From NCBI RefSeq assembly GCF_004217145.1, contig NZ_SHKR01000016.1, positions 402,756 to 466,755 on the forward strand: DNA of 64,000 nucleotides. The letters run 5' to 3'. Both the position numbers and the translations under genes were made by a program. Position 1 is the stretch's first letter, and the number at the start of each line of letters is the position of its first letter. Source of the stretch: Kribbella rubisoli (lineage in GTDB: Bacteria; Actinomycetota; Actinomycetes; Propionibacteriales; Kribbellaceae). Shown piece by piece: positions 32,096 through 40,529 of this stretch. A model generated the notes under the pieces. The model was given only the letters and a program-made list of their open reading frames with translations, made no database searches and was not told the DNA's origin.

Positions 32096-32923
32096 ATGCC
32101 CTTTGTCGATGTGCCCGGCGGATACCTGTACTACGAACAGCACGGAACCGGCCCGGATGTCGTCCTGCTGAACGGCGGTCTGACCGACACGCGAATGTGG
32201 AGCTCGACGGTCGCGTGGCTGGCGGACGTAGCTCGCGTGACGGTGTGGGACTGCCGGGACCGCGGTCTGTCCTCGGTGTCGTCGTCGGAGTACGACGAAC
32301 TCGGCGACCTGGCTGCGGTTCTCGACGCCGCCGGGGTCTCGCGGGCGATCCTGCTCGGGGTGTCCGACGGAGCGCGGCAGGCACTGGCGTTCGCCCATCG
32401 GTATCCGTCGCGGGTGGCTCGGGTCTGTGCGGTCGCCGGTTCGTTCGGGGAGTTCCCGTCGCCGACGCCGGCCGAGGCGGGGGCGCGGGTGGTGATGCGA
32501 GCGCACTTCGCCCAGCAGGCCAAGATCCTCGAGACGGGCGACATCCCGACCGCCGCGGCCAACGACATCACCGCCTGGTGCCCCGCGGTCGACCTCGACG
32601 CTCATCGTTTCCTGGTCGGCCTCGCGATCGCCAATTCGCGCATCATGCTGATGCCCGAGGACAACGCCCGCGAGCTCGATCCCCCGATCAAGCACCGCTT
32701 CGCCGAACTCGCAGTACCGGTCTCCGTGCTCGTCGGCGAGCACGACTTCCAAGGCACCCAACTCTGGGCCTACCGCCTCGCATCCGAAGCCCCCGACACC
32801 ACGCTGACCGTCCTCCCCAACGCCGACCACATGCCAATGCTCTCGGCACCCGACGCCTTCCGAACCTTCCTCCTCAACGCCCTCACCAGCACTAGCCCAG
32901 CGCCCGCTCCAGCCAAGACATGA
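32096..32923 (+). CDS. Alpha/beta hydrolase
   Basis: A 275-residue alpha/beta-fold enzyme with the oxyanion segment LLNGGLTDTRMW, nucleophile elbow LLGVSDGARQAL (G-x-S-x-G, Ser about residue 89), acid in VLVGEHDFQGT and catalytic His in NADHMPML. The set Ser-Asp-His is complete; substrate unknown. ATG 32096 has no Shine-Dalgarno but CAGAAT sits seven bases before it, suggesting a leaderless transcript. The 3' end overlaps the convergent nucleoside hydrolase by 32 bp. Confidence 0.87.
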   Translation: MPFVDVPGGYLYYEQHGTGPDVVLLNGGLTDTRMWSSTVAWLADVARVTVWDCRDRGLSSVSSSEYDELGDLAAVLDAAGVSRAILLGVSDGARQALAFAHRYPSRVARVCAVAGSFGEFPSPTPAEAGARVVMRAHFAQQAKILETGDIPTAAANDITAWCPAVDLDAHRFLVGLAIANSRIMLMPEDNARELDPPIKHRFAELAVPVSVLVGEHDFQGTQLWAYRLASEAPDTTLTVLPNADHMPMLSAPDAFRTFLLNALTSTSPAPAPAKT

Positions 32924-33881
32924 ACGCGCCATAGTCCGCCGACACCGACATGACGATCTCGGTGCCGCCGTCGCTCTGGCTCATGCGCGCGATCTCGTCG
33001 AGCACGACCCGCTCGCGGACGAACCGCACGCCGGGCCAGAGCATCGCGGCCGCCAGCGTCAGTGCGTCGTGCTGCATGGTGCCCGGGTACTTCGCCATCC
33101 AGCGATCGCAGTGTTCGCGGAGGACGCGCTCGAACGGGAGCACGTCCGGCTGAGCCCATCGTTGGTAGAGCGGCGAGTCCTTGGTGATCTCGATCGCCGG
33201 GTTGAACGTCACGTCGGACACCACGAACGTCGGCAGCCACCGCTCCAGCGCCGGCACCATTCGAATCGCCGCCTCCGGGTCCACCCGGAAGTTGTGCTCC
33301 GCCCGGGCCGGATCCCGGTAGTTGATCGCACCACCCATCTGCGTCACGACCAATTGCGACACCAGTGCAGGCTGCTCGGTCTGCAGCATCGCGAGGCTGG
33401 ACAACGGCCCCATCCCCACCCACCTCACGCGCCCGTCCGTCGCCGCACAAACCTCACTCACGGCCCCAACGACATCGGTCCCCTGCCGTGGCACGTCCAC
33501 CGGACACAACCCGTCAACCACCCACATCCGGCTGTTCCCCAGGTCGGACCCCGCCACCACCCGAACGTCCGTCCGCCCCACCAGATCCAGCAAGTACCGC
33601 GCAAACCGAGCCCGCTCCCCGCCGTACTCATCACTGGTAACCACCAACCGCAACTCAGGCACCAACCGAGCAGCGACCACCAGCGCCACGGTGTCATCCG
33701 GATCCCCACCGATATCCGTGTCAATGATCATCGGCGCCCGCGCAATCGCCGGCACACCGACACCCGGCGGCGGCCCACCCCGAATGAGCGGATCGGCAAG
33801 CTCCTCGAACTCCTCAAAGCTCGCGCTCGTCCCGGCCAGTGCCTCCCACTCGCCCCCGGAATCCGCCTCCCCGCCGCCCAT
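32892..33881 (-). CDS. Nucleoside hydrolase (IunH family)
   Basis: A 329-residue calcium-dependent nucleoside N-ribohydrolase. The metal site IIDTDIGGDPDD is canonical; GMGPLSSLAMLQT and QMGGAINYRDPARAEHNF through DPEAAI are further family landmarks. It carries an unusual acidic N-terminal extension of about 50 residues before the core. ATG 33881 is preceded by GCGGAGG at ideal spacing, which supports the extension; it overlaps the 3' end of the broken upstream gene by 68 bp. GTG 33761 would give a conventional length. Confidence 0.85.
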   Translation of the reverse strand: MGGGEADSGGEWEALAGTSASFEEFEELADPLIRGGPPPGVGVPAIARAPMIIDTDIGGDPDDTVALVVAARLVPELRLVVTSDEYGGERARFARYLLDLVGRTDVRVVAGSDLGNSRMWVVDGLCPVDVPRQGTDVVGAVSEVCAATDGRVRWVGMGPLSSLAMLQTEQPALVSQLVVTQMGGAINYRDPARAEHNFRVDPEAAIRMVPALERWLPTFVVSDVTFNPAIEITKDSPLYQRWAQPDVLPFERVLREHCDRWMAKYPGTMQHDALTLAAAMLWPGVRFVRERVVLDEIARMSQSDGGTEIVMSVSADYGAFMSWLERALG

Positions 33882-34916
33882 CGCCACCTCCGCTGATTCG
33901 CATGGAATTGAACACATTGTCTACGAACACCCGTTTGTCGCCGTCGTTCCCGCACCGCTCGTACGCGGTCCAGATCGCCTCCCGGTCCCGCTCCGGTACC
34001 TGGCCGCGATCCAGCGTCTTCTGCAGCGCATCAGCCTGCTGTTTGTCGCCTCGGTGCACGAACGAGTCGAGGAACTCCGCAAGCCGCGGGTCCGGCGAAC
34101 GGTCGCCGATCCAAGCGCGGATCTCGCTCCGGAACCGGGTGGACCAGTCGTCCAGCCAGGACCGATAGTTGCCGCCGGCATCACGCAGTCCGGCGACATC
34201 CCGGGCCAGGTCCGCGACCGCCATCAGGTTCACCACCTTCACGCCCTCGCGGACCCGCAGGTCCCGTAACCGCGGCGAGACCCGTCCCCTGCTCAGGCCT
34301 TCCAGGAGCATCGGATGGCGGTGTTGGCCGGACTGCTCGGGACCGCGAGCACCGATCCGCACCGGACTCGACATCGGACCGTCGAGCAACTCCTCGATGC
34401 TGTTGAGGGCAAGCTGATGCGCGAACGTCTTCGACTCGTCGGCAGGCAGCTCGTAGAACGGCCGTCCCTCCCGAGACTCCGAGGCAGACAGGTGGACCTC
34501 GTATCCCTTCTTGCTCCCGGGATGCGGGTCGTACGGCGATTCACCGAGAAACGCATAGCGCCCGGTGGCTCGAGATCCTGCAACGCGTTCTCGACGAGCG
34601 CACGTGACAGGACCAGGTTCGATCCGTGCCGCCGGAAGAACTGTCCGTCGAGCCGCGTCATCGCCAGCGCCAGGTGATGTCCGTCGCGGCCGAGCGCAAC
34701 GATCCGGTCGGCTCTTCCCTCGGCCACGTCGGCACGCAGATCGGCGAGCATGTCGTCGGCAACCCTGACCATCAGCGGTGCAGGGAACTCGTACGCGACG
34801 AGATACGCGTCCCGCAGCGTCATCTTGTCCGCGGGCTCAGAGACATTCAGCTTCGCTGCAACTCGTAGCGCAGTTCGAGTACTGCGTTCCCGTACGAAGT
34901 CCGCGTGGTTGGGCAT
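33814..34916 (-). pseudogene. Frameshifted gene of unknown function
   Basis: Two long coding stretches lie in different frames. From ATG 34916 the protein begins MPNHADFVRERSTRTALR and stays convincing to SRALVENALQDLE (about 34570). From about 34560 the other frame carries GRYAFLGESPYDPHPGSKKG, then RPFYELPADESKTFAHQLAL, SIEELLDGPMSSPVRI and DSFVHRGDKQQADALQ down to 34100. Neither frame continues sensibly across the junction, and parts of the middle seem absent. I do not know the family. The final residues read into low-complexity sequence, so the original stop may also be lost. A sequencing error could explain the shift but not the apparent internal gap. Confidence 0.65.
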
Positions 34917-34974
34917 GCTTCAAGTACCGCATAGTTCGCGGTGGCGCCGCGGAAGTTATCCACAGGCATGATGA

Positions 34975-35007
34975 CGGACGGGGACGCCTGGTCGGCGTCC
35001 CCGTCCG
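34975..35007 (-). terminator. Hairpin terminator of the heterodimeric ABC operon
   Basis: A perfect 14-bp stem (34975-34988 with 34994-35007) and a five-base loop TGGTC, six bases beyond the stop of the minus-strand ABC gene. GC-only, no U tract. The 58 bp to 34916 should contain the promoter of the broken gene. Confidence 0.8.
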
Positions 35008-35012
35008 GTTGG

Positions 35013-37163
35013 TCAGCGGGCCATGGGCCGGCCGGCTGGGGTTGCTACCGGTGCTGCCATGGCGGCGGCTTCTTCGTCGATGTCTACTACGGCGCCGCTG
35101 AACTGGGCGTTGTAGAGGCGGGCGTAGGCGGCGTCGAGGGCCAGGAGTTCGTTGTGGTTGCCCTGTTCGACGATGGCGCCGTTCTCCATGACCAGGATGA
35201 GGTCGGCGTCGCGGATGGTGGAGAGGCGGTGGGCGATGACGAAGCTGGTGCGGTCGGAGCGCAGGGCGGCCATGGCGCGTTGGACCAGGACCTCCGTGCG
35301 GGTGTCGACCGAGCTGGTGGCCTCGTCGAGGATGAGCAACTGCGGGTCGGCCAGGAACGCCCGCGCGATGGTGAGCAGCTGCTTCTCACCGGCGCTGACG
35401 TTGCTGCCTTCCTCGTCGATCACCGTGTCGTACCCGTCCGGCAGGCTGTGCACGAAGCGGTCGACGTACGTCGCCTTCGCGGCGGCGAGCATGTCCTCCT
35501 CGGTGGCCTTCAGGTTGCCGTAGAGGAGGTTGTCGCGGATCGTGCCGCCGAACAGCCAGGTGTCCTGCAGCACCATGCCGATCCGCGAGCGCAGGTCGTG
35601 CCTCGTCAGCTCGGTGATGTCGACACCGTCGAGCGTGATCTTGCCGCTGTTCAGCTCGTAGAACCGCATGATCAGGTTGACCAGCGTCGTCTTGCCGGCA
35701 CCCGTCGGGCCCACGATCGCGACCGTCTGCCCCGGCTCGGCGACCAGGCTCAGGTCGGTGATGAGCGGCTTGTCCGGGTCGTACGAGAACGATACGTGCT
35801 CGAACTCGACCCGTCCGCGCGAGTCGGTGACCTTCTCCGGTGTCGCGTCGTCCGGGATCTGCTCCTCCGCGTCCAGTACTTCGAACACGCGCTCCGCGGA
35901 CGCCACACCCGACTGCAGCAGGTTCGCCATCGAGGCGACCTGTGTCAGCGGCTGGGTGAACTGCCGCGAGTACTGGATGAACGCCTGCACGTCGCCCAGC
36001 GACATCGTGCCGGACGCGACCCGCAGACCGCCGAGGACCGCGATGACGACGTAGTTCAGGTTCCCGACGAACATCATCACCGGCATGATCAGCCCGGAGA
36101 TGAACTGCGCGCCGAACGCCGCCTGGAACAGCTCGTCGTTCTTCTTCGCGAAGTCGGCCTCGATCTCCTTCTGCCGGCCGAACACCTTCACCAGCTCGTG
36201 CCCGGTGAACGCCTCCTCGATCTGCCCGTTCAGCGCGCCGGTGTGACGCCATTGGGCGATGAACCGAACCTGCGACCGCTTGGCGATCGTCGCGGTCAGG
36301 ATCATCGTGATCGGGATCGTGACGAGCGCGATCAGCGCCAGCACCGGAGAGATCACGAACATCAGCGTGATCACGCCGATCACCGTCAGCAGTGACGTGA
36401 GCAGCTGGCTCAGCGTCTGCTGCAGACTGGTCGAGATGTTGTCGATGTCGTTCGTCACCCGGCTGAGCAGCTCACCGCGCGGTGCACCGTCGAAGTAGCT
36501 CAGCGGCAGCCGGTTCAGCTTCGCCTCGACGTCCTCGCGCAGTGACAGGATCGTCCGCTGCACGACGCCGTTCAGGATGTAGCCCTGCGCCCAGGAGAGG
36601 AAGAAGGCACCGACGTACAGCGCCAGGACCAGCAGCAGAATGTTGCGTAGGGCATCGAAGTCGATGCCTACGCCCGGGACCAGGTCGATCCCTTGCAGCA
36701 GGTCCGCGAGCCGGCCGTTGCCGGAGGCCCGGGTCTGCTCGATCACCTGTGCCTTGGTCAGACCGCTCGGAAGATGCTTGCCGATGGCACCGGCGAAGAT
36801 GATGTCGGTCGCGCGACCGAGAATCTTCGGGCCGAGCACGGACAGGCCGACGCTGCAGATTGCCAGCAGGACGACGCCGGACACCTGCAGCCGATGCGGG
36901 CGTAACCGCGCGAGCAGCCGCTTCGCCGACGGCAGGAAGTTCATCGACTTGTCGCCGGGAATGCCTCCGGGCGGGCCGAACCCACGACCGGTGGTCGGCC
37001 GCTCGGTCGCCTTCACCGTCTTGGCGGCGTCCTGCACCTGGCCGGCCGGAGCCTGACCGTTAGGTGCCTGGCCGTTAGGTGCCTGTCCGTTCGGTGCCTG
37101 TGCGTTCGGTCCCTGTCCGTTCGGTGCCTGTCCGTTCGGGGACGGCTTCTGTTCCTTGCTCAT
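35013..37163 (-). CDS. ABC exporter, fused permease-ATPase (consensus half)
   Basis: A 716-residue half-transporter: proline/glutamine-rich cytoplasmic N-terminus with a six-fold pentapeptide repeat of NGQAP type (about residues 8-37), six helices (about 105-390) and an ATPase with Walker A GPTGAGKTT, signature NVSAGEKQ, Walker B LLILDEATSSVD and H-loop VIAHRLSTI. The Walker B glutamate and switch histidine are intact, so this is the catalytically competent half. ATG 37163 overlaps the partner's stop (ATGA). Together they form a heterodimeric multidrug/lipid-type exporter of the TmrAB/LmrCD style. Confidence 0.9.
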   Translation of the reverse strand: MSKEQKPSPNGQAPNGQGPNAQAPNGQAPNGQAPNGQAPAGQVQDAAKTVKATERPTTGRGFGPPGGIPGDKSMNFLPSAKRLLARLRPHRLQVSGVVLLAICSVGLSVLGPKILGRATDIIFAGAIGKHLPSGLTKAQVIEQTRASGNGRLADLLQGIDLVPGVGIDFDALRNILLLVLALYVGAFFLSWAQGYILNGVVQRTILSLREDVEAKLNRLPLSYFDGAPRGELLSRVTNDIDNISTSLQQTLSQLLTSLLTVIGVITLMFVISPVLALIALVTIPITMILTATIAKRSQVRFIAQWRHTGALNGQIEEAFTGHELVKVFGRQKEIEADFAKKNDELFQAAFGAQFISGLIMPVMMFVGNLNYVVIAVLGGLRVASGTMSLGDVQAFIQYSRQFTQPLTQVASMANLLQSGVASAERVFEVLDAEEQIPDDATPEKVTDSRGRVEFEHVSFSYDPDKPLITDLSLVAEPGQTVAIVGPTGAGKTTLVNLIMRFYELNSGKITLDGVDITELTRHDLRSRIGMVLQDTWLFGGTIRDNLLYGNLKATEEDMLAAAKATYVDRFVHSLPDGYDTVIDEEGSNVSAGEKQLLTIARAFLADPQLLILDEATSSVDTRTEVLVQRAMAALRSDRTSFVIAHRLSTIRDADLILVMENGAIVEQGNHNELLALDAAYARLYNAQFSGAVVDIDEEAAAMAAPVATPAGRPMAR
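37051..37140 (-). repeat. Six 15-bp coding tandem repeats
   Basis: Six units of 15 bp, consensus GCCTGTCCGTTCGGT on the plus strand, with one to four differences per unit. On the minus strand each encodes a pentapeptide close to N-G-Q-A-P at the N-terminus of the ABC exporter. The in-frame period makes copy number free to vary. Confidence 0.9.
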
Positions 37164-38893
37164 GCCGCCTCCTCCGCGGAACGCTGGGACTCGACGATCT
37201 CGACGTACGTCGGACACGTCTCGAGCAACTCGTCATGTGTGCCCTTGCCGACGATCGCGCCGTCCTCGAGCACGACGATCTGGTCGGCGTCGATGATCGT
37301 CGACACGCGCTGCGCGACGATCACCATGCAGGCCTCCCGGGTCACCGGCCGCAACGCTGCCCGCAACCGGGCGTCGGTCGACAGGTCGAGCGCCGAGAAC
37401 GAGTCGTCGAACAGGTAGATCTCCGGCTTGCGGACCAGCGCCCGCGCGATCGCGAGCCGCTGCCGCTGACCGCCGGACACGTTCGTGCCGCCCTGCGCGA
37501 TCGGCGCTTCCAGCCCTTCGGCCATCGCCTCGACGAAGTCCTTGCCCTGGGCAATCTCCAGGGCCTCCCAGAGCTCTTCGTCGGTCGCGTCCGGGTTGCC
37601 GTACCGCAGGTTGCTGGCGACCGTCCCGGAGAACAGGTACGGACGCTGCGGCACCAGGCCGATCCGCTCCCAGAGCGCCTCGGGCTCGATCTCGCGTACG
37701 TCGATGCCGTCGACCAGCACGCGGCCTTCGGTCGCGTCGAACAACCGCGGCACCAGCGAGAGCAACGTCGTCTTGCCGGCGCCCGTACTGCCGATGATCG
37801 CGGTCGTCTGCCCCGGCGAGGCGACGAGGTTGATGTCGTGCAGCACCGGCTCGGCCGCTCCCGGGTACTTGAAGGCGGCGTGCTCGAACACGAGCTGCCC
37901 GCGACCGGTGAAGGTCTTGATCGGCGTGACCGGCGGCCGCACCGACGAATCCGTGTCGAGTACTTCGGAGATCCGGTCCGCGCAGACCGAAGCGCGCGGC
38001 ACCATGATCATCACGAACACGCCCATCATCACCGAGAACAGGATCTGGATCAGGTAGCTCAGGAACGCGGTCAGCGCCCCGACCTCCAGCGTCCCGTCCT
38101 CGATCCGGGAGGCACCGAACCACAGCACCGCGACGCTCGACAGGTTCAGGATCAGCATCACGGTCGGGAAGATCAGCGCCATCAACCGGCCGGCCTTGAT
38201 AGCGGTGTCGGTCAGGTTCTTGTTGGCCTCACCGAAGCGCTCGACCTCGTGCGGTTCGCGGACGAACGCCCGGACCACCCGGATCCCGGTGATCTGCTCG
38301 CGCAGTACCCGGTTCACCCCGTCGATGTTCTTCTGCATCTTCCGGAACTGCGGGACCATCCGGCTCGCGATGAACCCGACGCAGGCGGCCAGCAGCGGTA
38401 CGGCGACCGCCACGAGCCAGGACAGGCCGACGTCCAGGCGGACTGCCATGATCACGCCGCCGATCATCGTGATCGGCGCCGCGACCAGCATCGTCGTGGT
38501 CATCACGACGAGCATCTGGATCTGCTGTACGTCGTTGGTGCTGCGGGAGATGAGCGTCGGCGCACCGAACTGGTTCACCTCGCGGGCGGAGAACTCGCCG
38601 ACCCGGTGGAAGACGGCCGCGCGCACATCGCGGCCGAACAGGGCAGCCGTTTTCGCGCCGAAGTACACCGCGGTGATCGTGCAGATGATCTGCACCAGGC
38701 TGACCGCGAGCATCCAGCCCCCGGTGCTCACGATGTAGCCGGTGTCGCCCTTCGCCACGCCGTTGTCGATGATGTCGGCGTTGAGAGTGGGCAGGTAGAG
38801 GGAGGCGATCGTCCCGACCAGCTGCAGGACCACCACCAAGGACAGGTTTCCCGCGTACGGACGCAAATGCGTACGCAAGACGCGAATCAACAT
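37160..38893 (-). CDS. ABC exporter, fused permease-ATPase (degenerate half)
   Basis: A 577-residue half-transporter with six helices (about residues 15-300) and an ATPase with Walker A GSTGAGKTT and signature NVSGGQRQRLAIAR. The Walker B is followed by Asp (YLFDDSFSALD, usually DE) and the switch His is Gln (VIVAQRVSTI). These two changes mark the degenerate ATP site of heterodimeric exporters. ATG 38893 overlaps the stop of the TetR gene (TGATG) and its own stop overlaps the partner's ATG, so tetR and both halves are one operon. Confidence 0.9.
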   Translation of the reverse strand: MLIRVLRTHLRPYAGNLSLVVVLQLVGTIASLYLPTLNADIIDNGVAKGDTGYIVSTGGWMLAVSLVQIICTITAVYFGAKTAALFGRDVRAAVFHRVGEFSAREVNQFGAPTLISRSTNDVQQIQMLVVMTTTMLVAAPITMIGGVIMAVRLDVGLSWLVAVAVPLLAACVGFIASRMVPQFRKMQKNIDGVNRVLREQITGIRVVRAFVREPHEVERFGEANKNLTDTAIKAGRLMALIFPTVMLILNLSSVAVLWFGASRIEDGTLEVGALTAFLSYLIQILFSVMMGVFVMIMVPRASVCADRISEVLDTDSSVRPPVTPIKTFTGRGQLVFEHAAFKYPGAAEPVLHDINLVASPGQTTAIIGSTGAGKTTLLSLVPRLFDATEGRVLVDGIDVREIEPEALWERIGLVPQRPYLFSGTVASNLRYGNPDATDEELWEALEIAQGKDFVEAMAEGLEAPIAQGGTNVSGGQRQRLAIARALVRKPEIYLFDDSFSALDLSTDARLRAALRPVTREACMVIVAQRVSTIIDADQIVVLEDGAIVGKGTHDELLETCPTYVEIVESQRSAEEAA

Positions 38894-39564
38894 CAATCAT
38901 CCCCAGGGTCGTGATGGCGGGCACCGCCGAGCGCGAACTCGACGATGTCCTCGGTGGCCGGTGGCTGACCGGTGTGGTGCTTGCGGAGGCCGTCGAACGC
39001 GAAGTCGACGATCTCCTCGGCGGTCAGCACATGGCCGCCGGAAATCAGTGGGTGGGTGGCGGAGAAGGTGAGTAGTCCGAGATGCCGGACCACGTCCTCG
39101 GGCGGCAGCCGCAACTGGTCCGCGTCCGGGCGGAGCAGGTCCGCGAACGCGAGGTTCGCCAGGTCCGAGTGGCGCTGACGGCGCGCCTCGTCCATCGGGG
39201 TCGCGTGCCGGAACTCCGGTGGCCGGCGGATCCGTAGCGCGAACATCAGCTTGAACACGCCGCGCAGCCGCTTCTGGCCGATCTCGACCGCGGCGATGGT
39301 CCGCTCCCGCAGCGGCAGTGAGGGGTCGACCCGCTCGATCGCCCGGACCAGGTCCGAGGTGTCGAACACGGTCGCCATCGCGGCCTCGATCAGCGCGTCC
39401 TTGCTGCCGAACGCCCGGAAGATCGTCCCCTCGGCGATCCCGGCCGCCTCGGCGATCTGCTTGGTGCTGACGTCGGCCCCGAACTCCTCCAGCAACGGCA
39501 GCGCGGCCTGGACAATGGCCGCGCGTCGCTCCTCGGGAGGCAGTGGGGTCGCTCGTGGTGTCAC
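38893..39564 (-). CDS. TetR family regulator of the ABC exporter operon
   Basis: A 223-residue repressor; HTH VSTKQIAEAAGIAEGTIFRAF (about residues 32-52) and a helical ligand domain. It is the first gene of the tetR-ABC-ABC operon, with stop overlapping the first ABC start. An 18-bp perfect palindrome at 39579-39596 lies 15 bp before its GTG start. This is the standard autoregulated drug-efflux design: inducer binding releases the repressor and raises both regulator and pump. Confidence 0.9.
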   Translation of the reverse strand: MTPRATPLPPEERRAAIVQAALPLLEEFGADVSTKQIAEAAGIAEGTIFRAFGSKDALIEAAMATVFDTSDLVRAIERVDPSLPLRERTIAAVEIGQKRLRGVFKLMFALRIRRPPEFRHATPMDEARRQRHSDLANLAFADLLRPDADQLRLPPEDVVRHLGLLTFSATHPLISGGHVLTAEEIVDFAFDGLRKHHTGQPPATEDIVEFALGGARHHDPGDD

Positions 39565-39578
39565 GGATCAAAGGTAAC

Positions 39579-39596
39579 TGAGTGAGTACTCACTCA
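39579..39596. promoter_or_regulatory. Perfect 18-bp TetR operator
   Basis: TGAGTGAGTACTCACTCA is its own reverse complement and itself contains GAGT/ACTC half-sites in direct repetition. It stands between the GTG of the tetR gene (39564) and the 3' end of the other TetR gene (39606), so it can only serve the former. Similar GAGT-type sites are typical of TetR drug-efflux repressors in actinobacteria. Confidence 0.85.
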
Positions 39597-39605
39597 CAAC
39601 TACAT

Positions 39606-40376
39606 TTACCCCTCCGGTGCAGACCGGTTCACCACCAGCGCGGAAACGCCGTCCAGGAGGCGTTCCAGACCATATTCGAACGCATGATCGACATCATAAG
39701 GCGCGTCGAACTCACTCCCGACCGCGGTACCGACCCGTGCCGACAGCGGGAACTTCGCCAGGTCACTGATCTGATCCAGGTGCGGGACATGCGCCAGCCA
39801 CCACTCCTTGTCCGTCATACCGGATCGGAGGATCACCTGCCGCGCTTCGACCGCCGTTCGTACTGCGCCGTGCACGTAACCGTTGACGAGCGCGACGGTC
39901 GAGTCCATCTCCACATCGCTGAGCCCGATCCCCTCGACCGCACTCAGCTCCCACTCGTACTTCGCCATCACGTTGGGACCGAGCGGCGGGCGGCTGATCG
40001 CGACCTGGAGCATCCACGGGTGCCGGAGATACAGCTCACGGTTCTCGCGGGCGACCTCGTCGAGCTTCGCCCGCCACTCCCCCGGTACGTCGCGGCGCGG
40101 CAGCTCGCCGTACACGGTGTCGAGCATGACGTCGAGCAGCTCACCCTTGCCGGGGAAGTAGCGGTACAGCGTCATCGCGCCGACGCCGAGCTCGTCGGCG
40201 AGCCGGCGCATCGACATCGCGGCGAGGCCATCGGTGTCCGCGACCTTCAGCGCGGCCGTGACGATCTGGTCGACGGTCAGCGCCGGCTTCGGTCCGCGGG
40301 TCGGTTGCGGACGGCGCCGCCAGAGCAGCTCGAGGCTCTTCGCGGGGTCGCCGCTGCCGCTGTACTCCTGATTCAT
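39606..40376 (-). CDS. TetR family regulator (TetR_C, tetracycline-repressor-like)
   Basis: A 256-residue repressor with a long basic N-terminal arm, HTH MSMRRLADELGVGAMTLYRYFPGKGEL (about residues 62-88) and a C-terminal domain of the TetR_C_1 class (REWLYLRHPWMLQ-like ENRELYLRHPWMLQV). ATG 40376 (MNQEYSGS) is the start; the upstream frame reads through the promoter. It is divergent from an ABC exporter gene at 40530, with a 13-bp palindrome in between, so it likely represses that pump and itself. Confidence 0.88.
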   Translation of the reverse strand: MNQEYSGSGDPAKSLELLWRRRPQPTRGPKPALTVDQIVTAALKVADTDGLAAMSMRRLADELGVGAMTLYRYFPGKGELLDVMLDTVYGELPRRDVPGEWRAKLDEVARENRELYLRHPWMLQVAISRPPLGPNVMAKYEWELSAVEGIGLSDVEMDSTVALVNGYVHGAVRTAVEARQVILRSGMTDKEWWLAHVPHLDQISDLAKFPLSARVGTAVGSEFDAPYDVDHAFEYGLERLLDGVSALVVNRSAPEG

Positions 40377-40400
40377 CGGCGTCGTTCTTCCCGGATCGGT

Positions 40401-40454
40401 TATACTTCGTACAGTGTACGCAGTTGACCTCAATCATTGTCGAGGTTCTAGCGT
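40401..40454. promoter_or_regulatory. Divergent promoters with TetR operator
   Basis: CGTACA-G-TGTACG at 40409-40421 is a perfect inverted repeat. On the plus strand TTGACC (40425-40430), an 18-bp spacer and TAGCGT (40449-40454) form a promoter for the ABC exporter. On the minus strand the complement of GTTATA (40400-40405) gives TATAAC, a good -10 for the TetR gene. The palindrome lies against both core promoters. Confidence 0.7.
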
Positions 40455-40529
40455 CGGGTTTTGTCGGTGGGGCACGGAATCATCGACGGTCCACGATCGA
40501 TCGGTTCAGCGGAGCCTGGAGACACAGCT

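Noticed and set aside
37051..37140. Short repeats as a CRISPR array
   Set aside because: Units are 15 bp with no spacers and encode a continuous peptide repeat.
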